Shown here: positions 1 to 10,159 of the stretch, one piece after another
Numbering within the stretch: the stretch's first letter is position 1
How the letters are laid out: each line of letters opens with the position of its first letter
Source: Flavobacterium yafengii
Lineage (GTDB): Bacteria; Bacteroidota; Bacteroidia; Flavobacteriales; Flavobacteriaceae
Direction: 5' to 3'
Length of the DNA stretch: 64,000 bases
Assembly: GCF_030010375.1 (NCBI RefSeq)
Contig: NZ_JASCRY010000003.1
Coordinates: forward strand, 186,001-250,000
Program-made: the position numbers and the translations under genes
Notes under the pieces: generated by a model
The model's database searches: none
The model's input: the letters and a program-made list of their open reading frames with translations, nothing else
Told to the model about the DNA's origin: nothing

Positions 1-7
1 TTCATAT

Positions 8-3000
8 ATGTCTGAATCAATTCTACCAAAATTGGAAGCATCTCGTAAAGAACTTTTAGATCTTGGAATGCGTAATACATTACTTAATTATAAATCTTCT
101 AAAGTAAAAGGTTTACAGATTGTACAAGAACAATCATCATCCATATATGATATTTTAGTAAGGCAGAATAAAGCAATGACTTTTTTAGGCCGTCCAGGCA
201 AAGATGAAGAAGATGAGTTATTTGAACTGCCCGAACTTACCGAACCTGAAGTACAAGATGCATATAATGACACAAGATTACAAACCAATGAAAAAGACTC
301 CAAGCTTCAGACAAAAATTTTAAACACCTATTATTTTGCTAAAACAAGTATTGAAGAGCAAGGTGTCAACATGTTGTATCTTGCATTAGGAATACTAAAT
401 TGGTATGAAAAGGGGAATACCGAAGATCCAAGAAGAGCACCATTAATTTTACTGCCGGTAGTTCTGGAACGTTCTAGTGCAAATGAGCGTTTTCGTTTAA
501 GATACAGCGGCACTGAGATTGGAGCAAATCTATCATTACAAGCAAAAATGATGGTAGATTACAGCATCACAATTCCTGATCTTCCCGAGGAAGAAGAAAT
601 AGATCTTGAGGCATATTATAACATTATAAAAGAACGAATAAGCCACATTGAAAATTGGAAAGTTGACCAAGATGCTATAGAACTAGGCTTCTTTTCCTTT
701 GGCAAATTTATGATTTACCATGATCTCGACAGTGACAAATGGCCAGATGATAAAAAACCTTTTAATCATAGTATTTTACAATCATTGTTTGATACTGGAT
801 TTAATGAACCTCAACCATCAATTGGAGAAGAACATCATCTTGACAATGAAACAAACGCTGATGAGCTGATGCAAGTCGTAGACGCTGATAGCTCACAGGT
901 TATTGCAATGCTTGCAGTTCATGAAGGGCGCAATATGGTAATACAAGGTCCCCCGGGAACAGGTAAATCACAGACTATTACAAATATTATCGCAAATGCT
1001 ATTGGAAATGGTAAAAAAGTACTTTTTGTTGCAGAAAAAATGGCCGCATTGGAAGTTGTAAAGCGACGACTAGATAATGTTAACTTAGGAGAAGCCTGCT
1101 TAGAATTACATAGTCATAAAGCCAACAAAAGAGAACTGCATAACGAACTTAAACGCACATTGGAACTAGGCAGACCCACCATGACTCGTTTGGAAGAAGA
1201 AATTAGATTTCTACATCCTCTGATAAATGAGCTTAATGAATATTGTAATTCAGTAAACTCTGAAATATCTAGAAGCGGTTACTCAGCACAAGAAGTGATG
1301 GGATTTCTTTTAAAAATAACAAATCAAAATAAAGATTATAAATTTCAGAAAGTACAAATTGAAGATATTAGCTCATGGGACTCTTCACGTATAAAAGAAG
1401 TAGAACTGCTGGCTGAAAAAATACAGATAAGGTTAGAAAAAATTGGACAGCCGGAGAACTTACTGTTTTATGGAACTGGCATAAATATTTTTCTACCCAT
1501 TGATGAAGAAATTTCAAAAGAATTATTAGAAATTGCAATAAAAGATACTACTGAAGTAATAATTCTGATCACTTCTATTTCTACTTATGTTGAAATTGAG
1601 CCATCCACTGAATTAAATGATGTTGAACGATTAATAAAAACTATTAGAACTGCAGCTGAAAATCCAGGAATCACATCCATGAATCTAAATGATTCCGCAT
1701 GGCTGAATAATCAAGCAGATATTGCTGAATTATTAGAAACTGGAATTCGACTGCAAGAACTACATACACAATATGATAGCTTAATCATCCCAGAGGCTTG
1801 GGATTATGATGTACTTGAAATAAGACAGAATTTAATTGTACATGGAAGTAAATGGTATAAGTTCTTAATAGGAGATTATAAAAATAGTGTAAAGAAATTG
1901 TCAGCACTGCTCACTACAGCAATACCTTCAGATTTAAATACAAAATTAGAGTACGTAAATGCTTTAATGGAAGGAAAGCGTCTTACTGCAACCTTCCAAA
2001 CTTTTGAACCTTTAGCACAAAGATTATTTGATGTTAATTATCAAAAGAAACGTACCGATTGGATGGCTGTTAATAAAGCTGTGCAATATTTACAAAATGT
2101 ACATCTTCTTATTCAGAACAACGTAATTTCAAATACGTTTCTATCCTTTCTTAACAAAAATGAGAAAGCTGATATTGCTGCAGACTCTTTAATTGACTTA
2201 GAAAATGCTTTAGAAAAGCAAAATATTTCATTAAAATCTGTTTTAGAAAAACTGGATTTAAAAGCTAATAAAATAATAGATACAAGTTTAATTAAGCAAC
2301 AAAGTTCATTAAAACAATGGCTCGGAAAATTACCTGAAATCCATCAGGCAGTATCTTGGAATGTCTTGAAAGAAAACATTGAAAAAGAAGGTGCGGGTTA
2401 TTTAATTCGAGCAGTATATAATTGGCCGGACGCAGTATCACATCTAAAAACTGCAGTACAAAAAACATGGTATGAATACTTGATTGAACAGGCAATGATT
2501 AATAGTTCGGAACTTCGTAAATTTGAACGCTCCAGTCATGAAGAAGTCATTGAAAAATTCAAGCGCCTTGATGTACTTAATCAGTTTTATAATCGCGCCA
2601 AAGTAGCACTTATACATTGGGAAAGTTTGCCAAAAAAGGAAGGTGGTGGGCAAATTAATGTACTTAAAAGCGAATTCAACCGCAAAGCCAGGCATATGCC
2701 AATTAGAAAACTTATGCAAGAAGCAGGATTGGCAATTCAGGCAATTAAACCTGTTATAATGATGAGTCCTATGTCAATTGCAAATTTCCTTCCTCCAAGC
2801 AGTATCGATTTCGACCTGGTTATTTTTGACGAGGCCAGCCAAGTGCGTCCTGTGGATGCTTTGGGGGCTATTTTACGCGGCAGACAAGTTGTGGTGGTTG
2901 GTGATACAAAACAAATGCCTCCAACAAGTTTTTTTGACAAGTTAAATACTGATACTGAAGACGAAGAAAATGTAACTGCTGATATGCAGAGTATTCTCGG

Positions 3001-4651
3001 CATGTTTGATGCTCAAGGAGTACCACAGCGTATGTTGCGTTGGCATTACCGAAGCAGACATGAATCCTTAATCAACCTGTCTAATCAGGAATTTTACGAA
3101 AATAAATTAATAATTTTTCCGAGTCCAGGTTCTAAGAACAAAATGGGTTTGGCATTTAATCATTTGCCAGATACTTTTTATGACAAAGGTAAAACACGCA
3201 CCAACCCTAAAGAAGCTGAAAGAGTCGCTGATGCTATTATTAACCATGCTCTAAATAATCCAAAGTTAAGTCTTGGTATCATTGCATTTAGCACTGCTCA
3301 AATGCAGGCTATTCAAAATGCACTTGAAATAAAAAGAAGAAAAAATCCCGAAGTTGAAAGTTTCTTTAGGAGCCACCCTACTGAACCGCTTTTTATCAAA
3401 AATCTTGAAAATGTTCAAGGAGATGAAAGAGATGTCATTTTTATCAGTATTGGTTACGGAAGAACAGAAGACGGAAAAGTACCTATGAGTTTTGGCCCTC
3501 TAAATAATGAAGGTGGTGAACGAAGACTAAATGTTTTAATTACAAGGGCAAAAAGCAGATGTGAAGTATTTACAAATATTACAGCCAGTGATATGAATCC
3601 TGGACCAAATGCAAAATTTGGTATTCGGGCATTAAAAAGTTTTCTTTATTATGCACAGCATGGAAAATTTGAAAGTGACAAAGAAGAAATTATAACTACA
3701 CCACAGCCATTTGAGGAAATTGTCGTTCAAAGCCTTCGCGACAATGGTTATACCGTGAGAGAAAAAGTCGGTTCTGCAGGATTTTATATTGACTTAGCTA
3801 TAGTGGACAAAGATAATCCTGGACGTTATATTCTTGGAATATGCTGCGACGGTAAGTCTTATGAAACTGCAAAATCAGCTCGGGATCGAGACAGATTAAG
3901 AACTATAGTTCTTGAAGGTATGGGGTGGAAATTATTTAAGGTTTGGAGCACCGATTGGTTCCGCAATCCTGAAGGAGAGTTAAGACTTTTAATAGAAACT
4001 ATTGAAAACACTAAAAATCAAGTTGAACATAATGATGCTCTTGAGGAAGAATTAATGGAAGAACTAAAAAATCTTATTCGAGAAGAACCTGAAGAAATAG
4101 ATAATTCACTTCCGCGCTATACAACAGCTTCCCTTCCCCTTGATGTTGCACATCAAGAGCTTCATACTTACTCACCAGGAAAATTGGCATTATGGATACA
4201 AGAAGTTGTCAAAATTGAAAGTCCCGTTCACTTTGAAGAGATGGCTCGTCGAATTGTCGATGCAAATGGTATTTCAAAAATTGGAATCCGTGTTCGATCA
4301 GCAATTGTCAATTCTGCAGATTATGCTGTAAAGGCTGGATTAATAAAACAGTACAATAATTTTCTTTGGCACATAGAAGATCATATTCCAGTAATACGAG
4401 ATCGTAGTAGCCTAAGTCCTAATTCGAGAAAATTAGCCTATATATCGCCTCAAGAAATGAACTTGGCTATCTCTAAAGTAGTGGAAAATTCAATTGCTAT
4501 TCAACCTGATAATGCCGTAGTTCTTATTAGCAAGCTTTTTGGCTTTTCGCGAGTTACAGAAGATATGCGAAATCACATTTTAAAATCTATAGAAGATGCA
4601 ATTACAAGTAATGTTGTTATTAAAGATGGAGAATTTATAAAATTGATATAA
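8..4651 (+). CDS. DUF4011 / superfamily 1 helicase / Vsr-like nuclease / DUF3320 defence protein
   Basis: Very large (1547 aa) multidomain ATP-dependent nuclease-helicase. The N-terminus (LEASRKELLDLGMRNTLLNY) is typical of DUF4011. A Walker A motif GPPGTGKS lies near residues 314-321, and a Walker B DEAS near 941-944 is followed by the helicase motif GDTKQMPP. A PD-(D/E)XK/Vsr-like domain spans about 1235-1340, with the ID of FYIDLAIVD near 1261-1262 and CCDGKSY at 1279-1285. A DUF3320 segment lies near 1418-1500. Proteins with this architecture occur in bacterial defence islands, and one (called hhe, from memory) was reported to be antiviral. It probably unwinds and cuts foreign DNA in the cytoplasm. 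Only seven bases precede the start, so its promoter is not visible. The start is supported by the conserved N-terminus. The next gene lies 37 bases downstream on the same strand. Confidence 0.9.
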   Translation: MSESILPKLEASRKELLDLGMRNTLLNYKSSKVKGLQIVQEQSSSIYDILVRQNKAMTFLGRPGKDEEDELFELPELTEPEVQDAYNDTRLQTNEKDSKLQTKILNTYYFAKTSIEEQGVNMLYLALGILNWYEKGNTEDPRRAPLILLPVVLERSSANERFRLRYSGTEIGANLSLQAKMMVDYSITIPDLPEEEEIDLEAYYNIIKERISHIENWKVDQDAIELGFFSFGKFMIYHDLDSDKWPDDKKPFNHSILQSLFDTGFNEPQPSIGEEHHLDNETNADELMQVVDADSSQVIAMLAVHEGRNMVIQGPPGTGKSQTITNIIANAIGNGKKVLFVAEKMAALEVVKRRLDNVNLGEACLELHSHKANKRELHNELKRTLELGRPTMTRLEEEIRFLHPLINELNEYCNSVNSEISRSGYSAQEVMGFLLKITNQNKDYKFQKVQIEDISSWDSSRIKEVELLAEKIQIRLEKIGQPENLLFYGTGINIFLPIDEEISKELLEIAIKDTTEVIILITSISTYVEIEPSTELNDVERLIKTIRTAAENPGITSMNLNDSAWLNNQADIAELLETGIRLQELHTQYDSLIIPEAWDYDVLEIRQNLIVHGSKWYKFLIGDYKNSVKKLSALLTTAIPSDLNTKLEYVNALMEGKRLTATFQTFEPLAQRLFDVNYQKKRTDWMAVNKAVQYLQNVHLLIQNNVISNTFLSFLNKNEKADIAADSLIDLENALEKQNISLKSVLEKLDLKANKIIDTSLIKQQSSLKQWLGKLPEIHQAVSWNVLKENIEKEGAGYLIRAVYNWPDAVSHLKTAVQKTWYEYLIEQAMINSSELRKFERSSHEEVIEKFKRLDVLNQFYNRAKVALIHWESLPKKEGGGQINVLKSEFNRKARHMPIRKLMQEAGLAIQAIKPVIMMSPMSIANFLPPSSIDFDLVIFDEASQVRPVDALGAILRGRQVVVVGDTKQMPPTSFFDKLNTDTEDEENVTADMQSILGMFDAQGVPQRMLRWHYRSRHESLINLSNQEFYENKLIIFPSPGSKNKMGLAFNHLPDTFYDKGKTRTNPKEAERVADAIINHALNNPKLSLGIIAFSTAQMQAIQNALEIKRRKNPEVESFFRSHPTEPLFIKNLENVQGDERDVIFISIGYGRTEDGKVPMSFGPLNNEGGERRLNVLITRAKSRCEVFTNITASDMNPGPNAKFGIRALKSFLYYAQHGKFESDKEEIITTPQPFEEIVVQSLRDNGYTVREKVGSAGFYIDLAIVDKDNPGRYILGICCDGKSYETAKSARDRDRLRTIVLEGMGWKLFKVWSTDWFRNPEGELRLLIETIENTKNQVEHNDALEEELMEELKNLIREEPEEIDNSLPRYTTASLPLDVAHQELHTYSPGKLALWIQEVVKIESPVHFEEMARRIVDANGISKIGIRVRSAIVNSADYAVKAGLIKQYNNFLWHIEDHIPVIRDRSSLSPNSRKLAYISPQEMNLAISKVVENSIAIQPDNAVVLISKLFGFSRVTEDMRNHILKSIEDAITSNVVIKDGEFIKLI

Positions 4652-4688
4652 TAATATCTAATTGTAATCTACTTTAAACTTTTTACAT

Positions 4689-5606
4689 ATGAATGATTTC
4701 GAACAACTCCAAATCATATTTAATCTAGTCAAGCAAGGGATTCGGTATCTATCCAAACATCTTAGTCTTCTTTTACTTATACCGGCTTTATTAGGCGGAA
4801 TATGGCAGATTATTGAACTTTCTCAAATGTCATTTTCTTATGTACGATTCTTTTCCCCTAGTCAAGTATTAGGCGATGGATTACTTATATTAACGTTACT
4901 AATTTTCTTTATTGGTACTTTTTTATTTCTTTATATAATTTATAGCCGTTACATAAATTCGGTATCAGTAGATAATCCTTCTAATCAAGAGCCTCTCGAA
5001 ATTACTTCAAAAACAAATTATATTAAATGCATTTCTTTGTTTTCACTTTATATAATATTGCTGCTATTTGAAATTTATACCTTATCAAATATTTTAAAGA
5101 AGCCCGATTCTTTCTTTACAATACTTATTCTATTTCCTATCGCTACAATTATTCTATATTTAGCTTTAGCAGCTTGGATGTTTGCCAATCTCAGCATTGT
5201 TAGAACTTGGTTCTACAAAAAAATCCTAAGACATACTATTTGGCTTTGGTTTATGGCTGTTGTAATTTCCTTTATGCTAACAGCATCTTCATTTAGAAAT
5301 TCTTTTGCATTACCAAAAAACTTAGTAAATACTGATATAATTGTACATCAAATAGCAGAAACTAATCCAGAAGCTCAACCTGTTATTGTATATAACAATG
5401 ATAAATATCTATTTATTGAATTGAACAATTTCTATTACCTAAATAATAAACCTGTCAATGGAGCGATGTTAATTATTCCTGTTGAAGATATTTTTCATTT
5501 ATCAGAAGTAAAATATAAGTTGCCAAAATATACTGAGGCAGCATATCACTTTTATCAGGTACAGCAACAAAAGAAAGAGAATAAATCCAAAAAAAATAAT
5601 CGATGA
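4689..5606 (+). CDS. Polytopic membrane protein of unknown function
   Basis: This 305-aa protein belongs to no family I recognise. Five hydrophobic segments are visible, near residues 25-42, 60-87, 114-133, 143-172 and 182-200. About 105 mostly soluble residues follow, ending in a lysine-rich tail (KKENKSKKNNR). It lies 37 bases after the helicase-nuclease gene, and its stop codon overlaps the start of the next gene (ATGA), which points to translational coupling. The context suggests a membrane partner for the downstream nuclease-like protein, or an effector in the same defence operon. That role is inferred only from position. Confidence 0.75.
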   Translation: MNDFEQLQIIFNLVKQGIRYLSKHLSLLLLIPALLGGIWQIIELSQMSFSYVRFFSPSQVLGDGLLILTLLIFFIGTFLFLYIIYSRYINSVSVDNPSNQEPLEITSKTNYIKCISLFSLYIILLLFEIYTLSNILKKPDSFFTILILFPIATIILYLALAAWMFANLSIVRTWFYKKILRHTIWLWFMAVVISFMLTASSFRNSFALPKNLVNTDIIVHQIAETNPEAQPVIVYNNDKYLFIELNNFYYLNNKPVNGAMLIIPVEDIFHLSEVKYKLPKYTEAAYHFYQVQQQKKENKSKKNNR

Positions 5607-7504
5607 ACGAGCCAATTTATTTTAACGAGGAATTTAAAGCACAATGGAGATACGCTATGGAACAAGCAAAAGCTGATAGAGAGAAATACTTTAATTGGAT
5701 CAAGGATGAAATAAATATTGCAATTACTTTAATAAATAAGTATGACAAAATTTATGTGTTGGGTGGATTAGGTTCTAAACTTCTTGCTGCATCCCCTAAT
5801 ATTCATAATCAAATAATGGAAGGCTACACAGGACCCGACATGGAGCAAGCTGAACAAGAAAAAATTGTTGAGGATGATGAAATTGAAGTTATATTAGAAT
5901 ATGCAATGAATATTGCGTCTGCGTCTCCTAACTCAAATGCAAGTGTTATTCCTACTGAGGAAAATGTAATGGAGATAAGAAATCAATTGGCTAAAATAAA
6001 AACTAACATCGGGTTTTATGAAATGTCAGCGGAAAACCCAAAAGACGGTAACGAATTTGACCATCGTTTAAAAATAGCTGTAATGGAAGATGCCATGCAT
6101 GTTCGTGGGGATGGTTATCAATCTCATGTTTTGGAGATTTATGAGGAAACATTCTCATATCATGATGGATTTTTACAACAATACTATGGTTTTGGTTCAA
6201 CGGATATATTTAATGTGATACGCAGGCTTGATTTATTAGTTGCTTCTAAAATTGGGAACGCATTCGGAGGCTATTTATCACATCAAAGATTTACAGAATG
6301 GAGTGATGAAAAAGGACAAGAGGCAGTAATGGAAGAAATGATAAAAACTGGAAAACATTTCATTCAACAATTCTTATCGGATAATCTCGACTTATTTGAT
6401 GAAAGAAATCCTGAAAACCTCTCAATGCTCCCATTAGATTATGTCGAGGGCTACAATAGACTGTTTTGGGTTGTTCCGAAAACTGAGAAAGAAGTAAAAA
6501 TTTTTAATTTATTATCTCATAATTTTGGGGACAATTCAGATTTCTTGAAAGGTAAATTTGGCGGTTTTATTCTTGGTGATTCAGTTACTCAGACAAAACC
6601 ATTGATTAAAGTGGGTGAAAAATTTTATTGCTTCTCATTAAGCCTTCCTTTTAGGAATATCTTTAACCTAACAGCTAATCTATTGCAAGTAGCAGACCCA
6701 GTTTATTATGAACATTCGTTTAAAGGAAATTCATTTGCAAATTCACGTGATAACTACATTGAAAGAAAAACAAAATTGCTTTTTGAAAAATTCCTCCCGA
6801 CAGTTCAATTTTATCATTCGTTAAAGTATAATATAATTGAAGATGGTCTAGCTAAAGAACCTGAATTGGATATTTTGGGCATTGGACATGATACGATTTA
6901 CATAATAGAGGTTAAGGCTGGAGAGTTAAATAAAAAACATAAAAGAGGTGCAATCTTAGGACTGAAGGATAGATTAGAAGAAACAGTTAATGAAGGCTCA
7001 TACCAATGCCATAGAGCTGAAAAATTCATAAAGGAAAATGAGTCCCCTGAATTTAGATATATCGCAAATGCAACACAAAATATTTTAAGTATTGATAAAA
7101 CAAAAGATTACAAGTTTATCAAAATTTCGGTAATGTTCGAGCATTTATCAACTGTCTCTGTTAACCTGAAATATTTAATTGAAACAGGTGTATTGAGTGC
7201 TGACTATAAATGGGCTTGGATTGTTTCATTATATGACCTAATGATTTTTGCAGATTTAATTGAAAATGAAAATGACTTTCAAGATTACATCGATAACAGA
7301 TTAAAACTTTATGAAAGAAATGATGTGGAATTCCAAGACGAAATTGATATTTTAGGTTTTTTCCTTGAAAACAAATTTCCGTTGCCGGACGAAAAAGACA
7401 GCGAAAAAATATTCATTCATTCATATCGTGATGAAATAGAGAATTATTATACCAAAAAAGATGTTGGTATTTCAGGAGTTGAAAAGCCAATCAAAAAGAG
7501 ATAA
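5603..7504 (+). CDS. Large unknown protein with a PD-(D/E)XK nuclease-like motif
   Basis: The protein is 633 aa and soluble. Residues 1-330 match nothing I know. The segment from about 385 to 440 reads as a PD-(D/E)XK nuclease core of the NERD type: a helix with glutamate (NYIERKTKLLFEKFLP), then EPELDILGIG with D423, then IYIIEVKAG with E436 and K438. The expected E...D...ExK order and a following helix with glutamine are present. It is therefore a candidate DNA- or RNA-cleaving enzyme. The four-base overlap with the membrane protein upstream and the defence helicase before that suggest one operon. A structural role for the long N-terminal part cannot be judged here. Confidence 0.8.
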   Translation: MNEPIYFNEEFKAQWRYAMEQAKADREKYFNWIKDEINIAITLINKYDKIYVLGGLGSKLLAASPNIHNQIMEGYTGPDMEQAEQEKIVEDDEIEVILEYAMNIASASPNSNASVIPTEENVMEIRNQLAKIKTNIGFYEMSAENPKDGNEFDHRLKIAVMEDAMHVRGDGYQSHVLEIYEETFSYHDGFLQQYYGFGSTDIFNVIRRLDLLVASKIGNAFGGYLSHQRFTEWSDEKGQEAVMEEMIKTGKHFIQQFLSDNLDLFDERNPENLSMLPLDYVEGYNRLFWVVPKTEKEVKIFNLLSHNFGDNSDFLKGKFGGFILGDSVTQTKPLIKVGEKFYCFSLSLPFRNIFNLTANLLQVADPVYYEHSFKGNSFANSRDNYIERKTKLLFEKFLPTVQFYHSLKYNIIEDGLAKEPELDILGIGHDTIYIIEVKAGELNKKHKRGAILGLKDRLEETVNEGSYQCHRAEKFIKENESPEFRYIANATQNILSIDKTKDYKFIKISVMFEHLSTVSVNLKYLIETGVLSADYKWAWIVSLYDLMIFADLIENENDFQDYIDNRLKLYERNDVEFQDEIDILGFFLENKFPLPDEKDSEKIFIHSYRDEIENYYTKKDVGISGVEKPIKKR

Positions 7505-7588
7505 TCATCGATATTAGATGAAGTTCTAAAACATGCGCTAAATAGATTAAAATCATATTGATCCCAACAAAATTCAAAAGCTTAGTTT

Positions 7589-9667
7589 ATGCACAGTTAT
7601 TTAGGAATATTAAGTTCTGACTCGTTGAATAGAGATGGATATGTAATAGCATTTGAAGCTCTTGAAAAGAGTATCGGAGAAACTGCAATTAAGGGGATGC
7701 CGTCATTAATAGACCATGATTTTCATAGACCAGCAGGGTGGATATTTCCATTTGGAATACTCATTGAACCTAAAATTAGTAAAACTGTTGGGAACTTTCA
7801 TATTTGTGACAATGAAGAAGATAGAAATATTATTTATCCCAAAATACAAGACTATTGGCAATTCATTAATCATGAAGCCTGTAAAGAATATATTGACGAA
7901 TTCAAAGTGCTTCTTAAAGACAATTTTTCAAATGAAGGGAAGTTTATTCACAAAGGTTGTGTAGCCTATAATCTCTCTAACATTGCAGAAAAAGAGTTTC
8001 CGAAATTGTTTGAAAATTTAGACAAATCTGGATTGATTTTTTTGGATGATATTTTAGTCGATTTTGAATATGTAGGTTCAGGAATTTTCAAAAGTAAGAG
8101 TAATGATTTTTGTATATTCTGTCATCAATTTTTCAAACGAAATCTTTCTCTAATAAACAATTATAATACATATTTTATTGATGAGTTTATACAGATGAAT
8201 TCCAATAAGGAAATAAGATTAAGAATAGCCATTGACCGTAATTTAATTGGATTATCAAAAACTTATCAAGGAGTTTTGGAATTTGATTATTGGTGGGGAC
8301 CAAAATTTAATGATGATATTTCAAGTCTTCCTGACCAAGTTACGAGATATGAATGTAATGAAGAACAAAAATTCTTTAATGGTGTTTTAGGAACTGAATT
8401 CTGGTGGAAAACTGATGAAAATGAAAAAACTCTGGAGATTGAAGAAATTAGAGAAAAGCCTTCATTAGGTATTGATACGGATTCATATGGCTGTAGGTAT
8501 ATACACTCCATATATGATAGTACCAAAAAGGAATTTAATCATTTTGATGGAGCTGTAAGAATGTACTCGGGAGACCAGATTATGAGTAGATGGGAGACAA
8601 ACATTAATAAAGCAGGGAAAAATACTGAATACACAAAACTTTTTAGAATAGACGGAAAATTAGGACTTGCCGAGTGGAAAAAGTTATGTCTCCTTTATTA
8701 CAAAGGAAATCCATTATTATTTGAATATTTCGGTGCAAAAGAAGAATATGATAGTGTAAAAAACTCTGCTAAAGTTCAAGATCAGCTAACAGAATACATT
8801 CCTAATAAAATTAATACAGAAGATGGCATTAGACTATTCACATCTTATCATCCTAAGAGTTCTGAGTATAGTTCTTTTCAGAGAAAAATAATTCATCCTG
8901 ACATAATAAAATTTCAAAATGGTGAATATATAAATGTCCTAGAATATGATATTATTGAAATTGATAAGTATCTGAAAAGAACTGGGAGCAAAATGGATTA
9001 CCCTGTTGAAATTAATTTCCTAAAACCATTTGATTTTTACACTAACTACCCAACTATTTTACACGCTTCTGAAGATACAGAAAGATTATTACAAAATACT
9101 ATAGAAGCCTTTAAAACGATTTTTGAAATTCAAAATAGAACGTTAAATAAAACTATTTCCTTTACAATAGCTTGGGAAATGGAAGATTTTGAAGTTCGGC
9201 TATCTGTATTTGGTAAGTCTTCCGAGATTGCTAAGTGGTTAAATGAATTTCAGATTATCCCAATAGATTACGAGAATTTTAGACAGTGGTTAATTAAGCA
9301 AAGAAAATGGATATATGAAAATTATAATTACTTAGAAAAAGACTTTACACAGTTATTAAAAAATGATGGTGTGTTTCATATTAAGCGAAAAGCAATTGCG
9401 CATGAAATGATTTCATTCCCAAATGACGAAGATGAAAGTTATTTTGAAATAAAGGCAAAAGCTGATACAGAATTAGATAAATTAATCAAAGATAAATTCA
9501 TTTTCCCTTCATATATGGGAATTATAAAAAAAGCTACTTGCTCTAAAACAGGTTCTGATTACTTCACATCCGACACTTCTAAATATTTAGACAATGATGT
9601 TACGATGGTAATCGAAAAAATTAAGTTGGCAGGTTTTTTCTGTACAGATGAGGAATTTATTAGATAA
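7589..9667 (+). CDS. Unknown 692-aa protein, N-terminus reminiscent of prohead proteases
   Basis: I do not recognise the full-length protein. The first 70 residues recall the HK97-type prohead protease (S78) fold: a strand and SSDSLNRDGYVI turn at residues 9-20, then PSLIDHDFHRPAGW at 38-51, where prohead proteases carry a leucine-rich strand and HD...PIG. The middle has an aromatic-rich block with YGCRYIHSIYD followed by NHFDGAVRMY. No signal peptide or membrane segment is visible. The next start codon lies within or just after this gene's end, so the two are probably co-translated. The protease resemblance rests on short motifs only and is a weak inference. Confidence 0.7.
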   Translation: MHSYLGILSSDSLNRDGYVIAFEALEKSIGETAIKGMPSLIDHDFHRPAGWIFPFGILIEPKISKTVGNFHICDNEEDRNIIYPKIQDYWQFINHEACKEYIDEFKVLLKDNFSNEGKFIHKGCVAYNLSNIAEKEFPKLFENLDKSGLIFLDDILVDFEYVGSGIFKSKSNDFCIFCHQFFKRNLSLINNYNTYFIDEFIQMNSNKEIRLRIAIDRNLIGLSKTYQGVLEFDYWWGPKFNDDISSLPDQVTRYECNEEQKFFNGVLGTEFWWKTDENEKTLEIEEIREKPSLGIDTDSYGCRYIHSIYDSTKKEFNHFDGAVRMYSGDQIMSRWETNINKAGKNTEYTKLFRIDGKLGLAEWKKLCLLYYKGNPLLFEYFGAKEEYDSVKNSAKVQDQLTEYIPNKINTEDGIRLFTSYHPKSSEYSSFQRKIIHPDIIKFQNGEYINVLEYDIIEIDKYLKRTGSKMDYPVEINFLKPFDFYTNYPTILHASEDTERLLQNTIEAFKTIFEIQNRTLNKTISFTIAWEMEDFEVRLSVFGKSSEIAKWLNEFQIIPIDYENFRQWLIKQRKWIYENYNYLEKDFTQLLKNDGVFHIKRKAIAHEMISFPNDEDESYFEIKAKADTELDKLIKDKFIFPSYMGIIKKATCSKTGSDYFTSDTSKYLDNDVTMVIEKIKLAGFFCTDEEFIR

Positions 9668-9674
9668 AAAGACT

Positions 9675-10133
9675 ATGGAAGATTACCCTCTTTGGTTCAA
9701 AGTTTTATGTCATTTTGACGATAACAACTATTTTGAAAACGGATTAACTATTCCTTTTCTTCTTGGTGCAAGTTCAATAATAAATTCAAGCGATGCGATT
9801 TTATCTGTAGAAGAATTCTTTTTACAGGCGATAGATGATTCTTTACCAAGAAAAATTTCATTACAAAAATGTGGTTATATTGGTGAATATGTAATAGGAA
9901 CTATTGATAAAGAAACTATTAATTATCCCTATGGAAAAGCGATTGCAAAACAATTCGGCAATATAAGTATTACTGATGACTCTTTTTTAGAAATTCTTGA
10001 TTCCAATGAAGTAAAAAAAATACTTATAGACGAATCACAGAATTTATTGGATTCTAATCTATATTCAATAAATCAAGGTGAGTGGGGAAATTACTCTGAT
10101 ATTGAAAGCTCAAGAATTAAAGAATTGGAATAA
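9675..10133 (+). CDS. Small hypothetical protein in the unknown operon
   Basis: A soluble acidic protein of about 152 aa with no family I recognise. Two starts are possible. An ATG at 9648 would overlap the previous gene by 20 bases, while the ATG at 9675 falls eight bases after that gene's stop. I chose the second because the protein then begins MEDYPLWFKVL without an odd basic leader. Tight packing on the same strand as the 692-aa protein suggests it is a partner subunit. No catalytic motif is visible. Confidence 0.6.
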   Translation: MEDYPLWFKVLCHFDDNNYFENGLTIPFLLGASSIINSSDAILSVEEFFLQAIDDSLPRKISLQKCGYIGEYVIGTIDKETINYPYGKAIAKQFGNISITDDSFLEILDSNEVKKILIDESQNLLDSNLYSINQGEWGNYSDIESSRIKELE

Positions 10134-10159
10134 AATGTTTTACAAAATTTTTAAAAATA

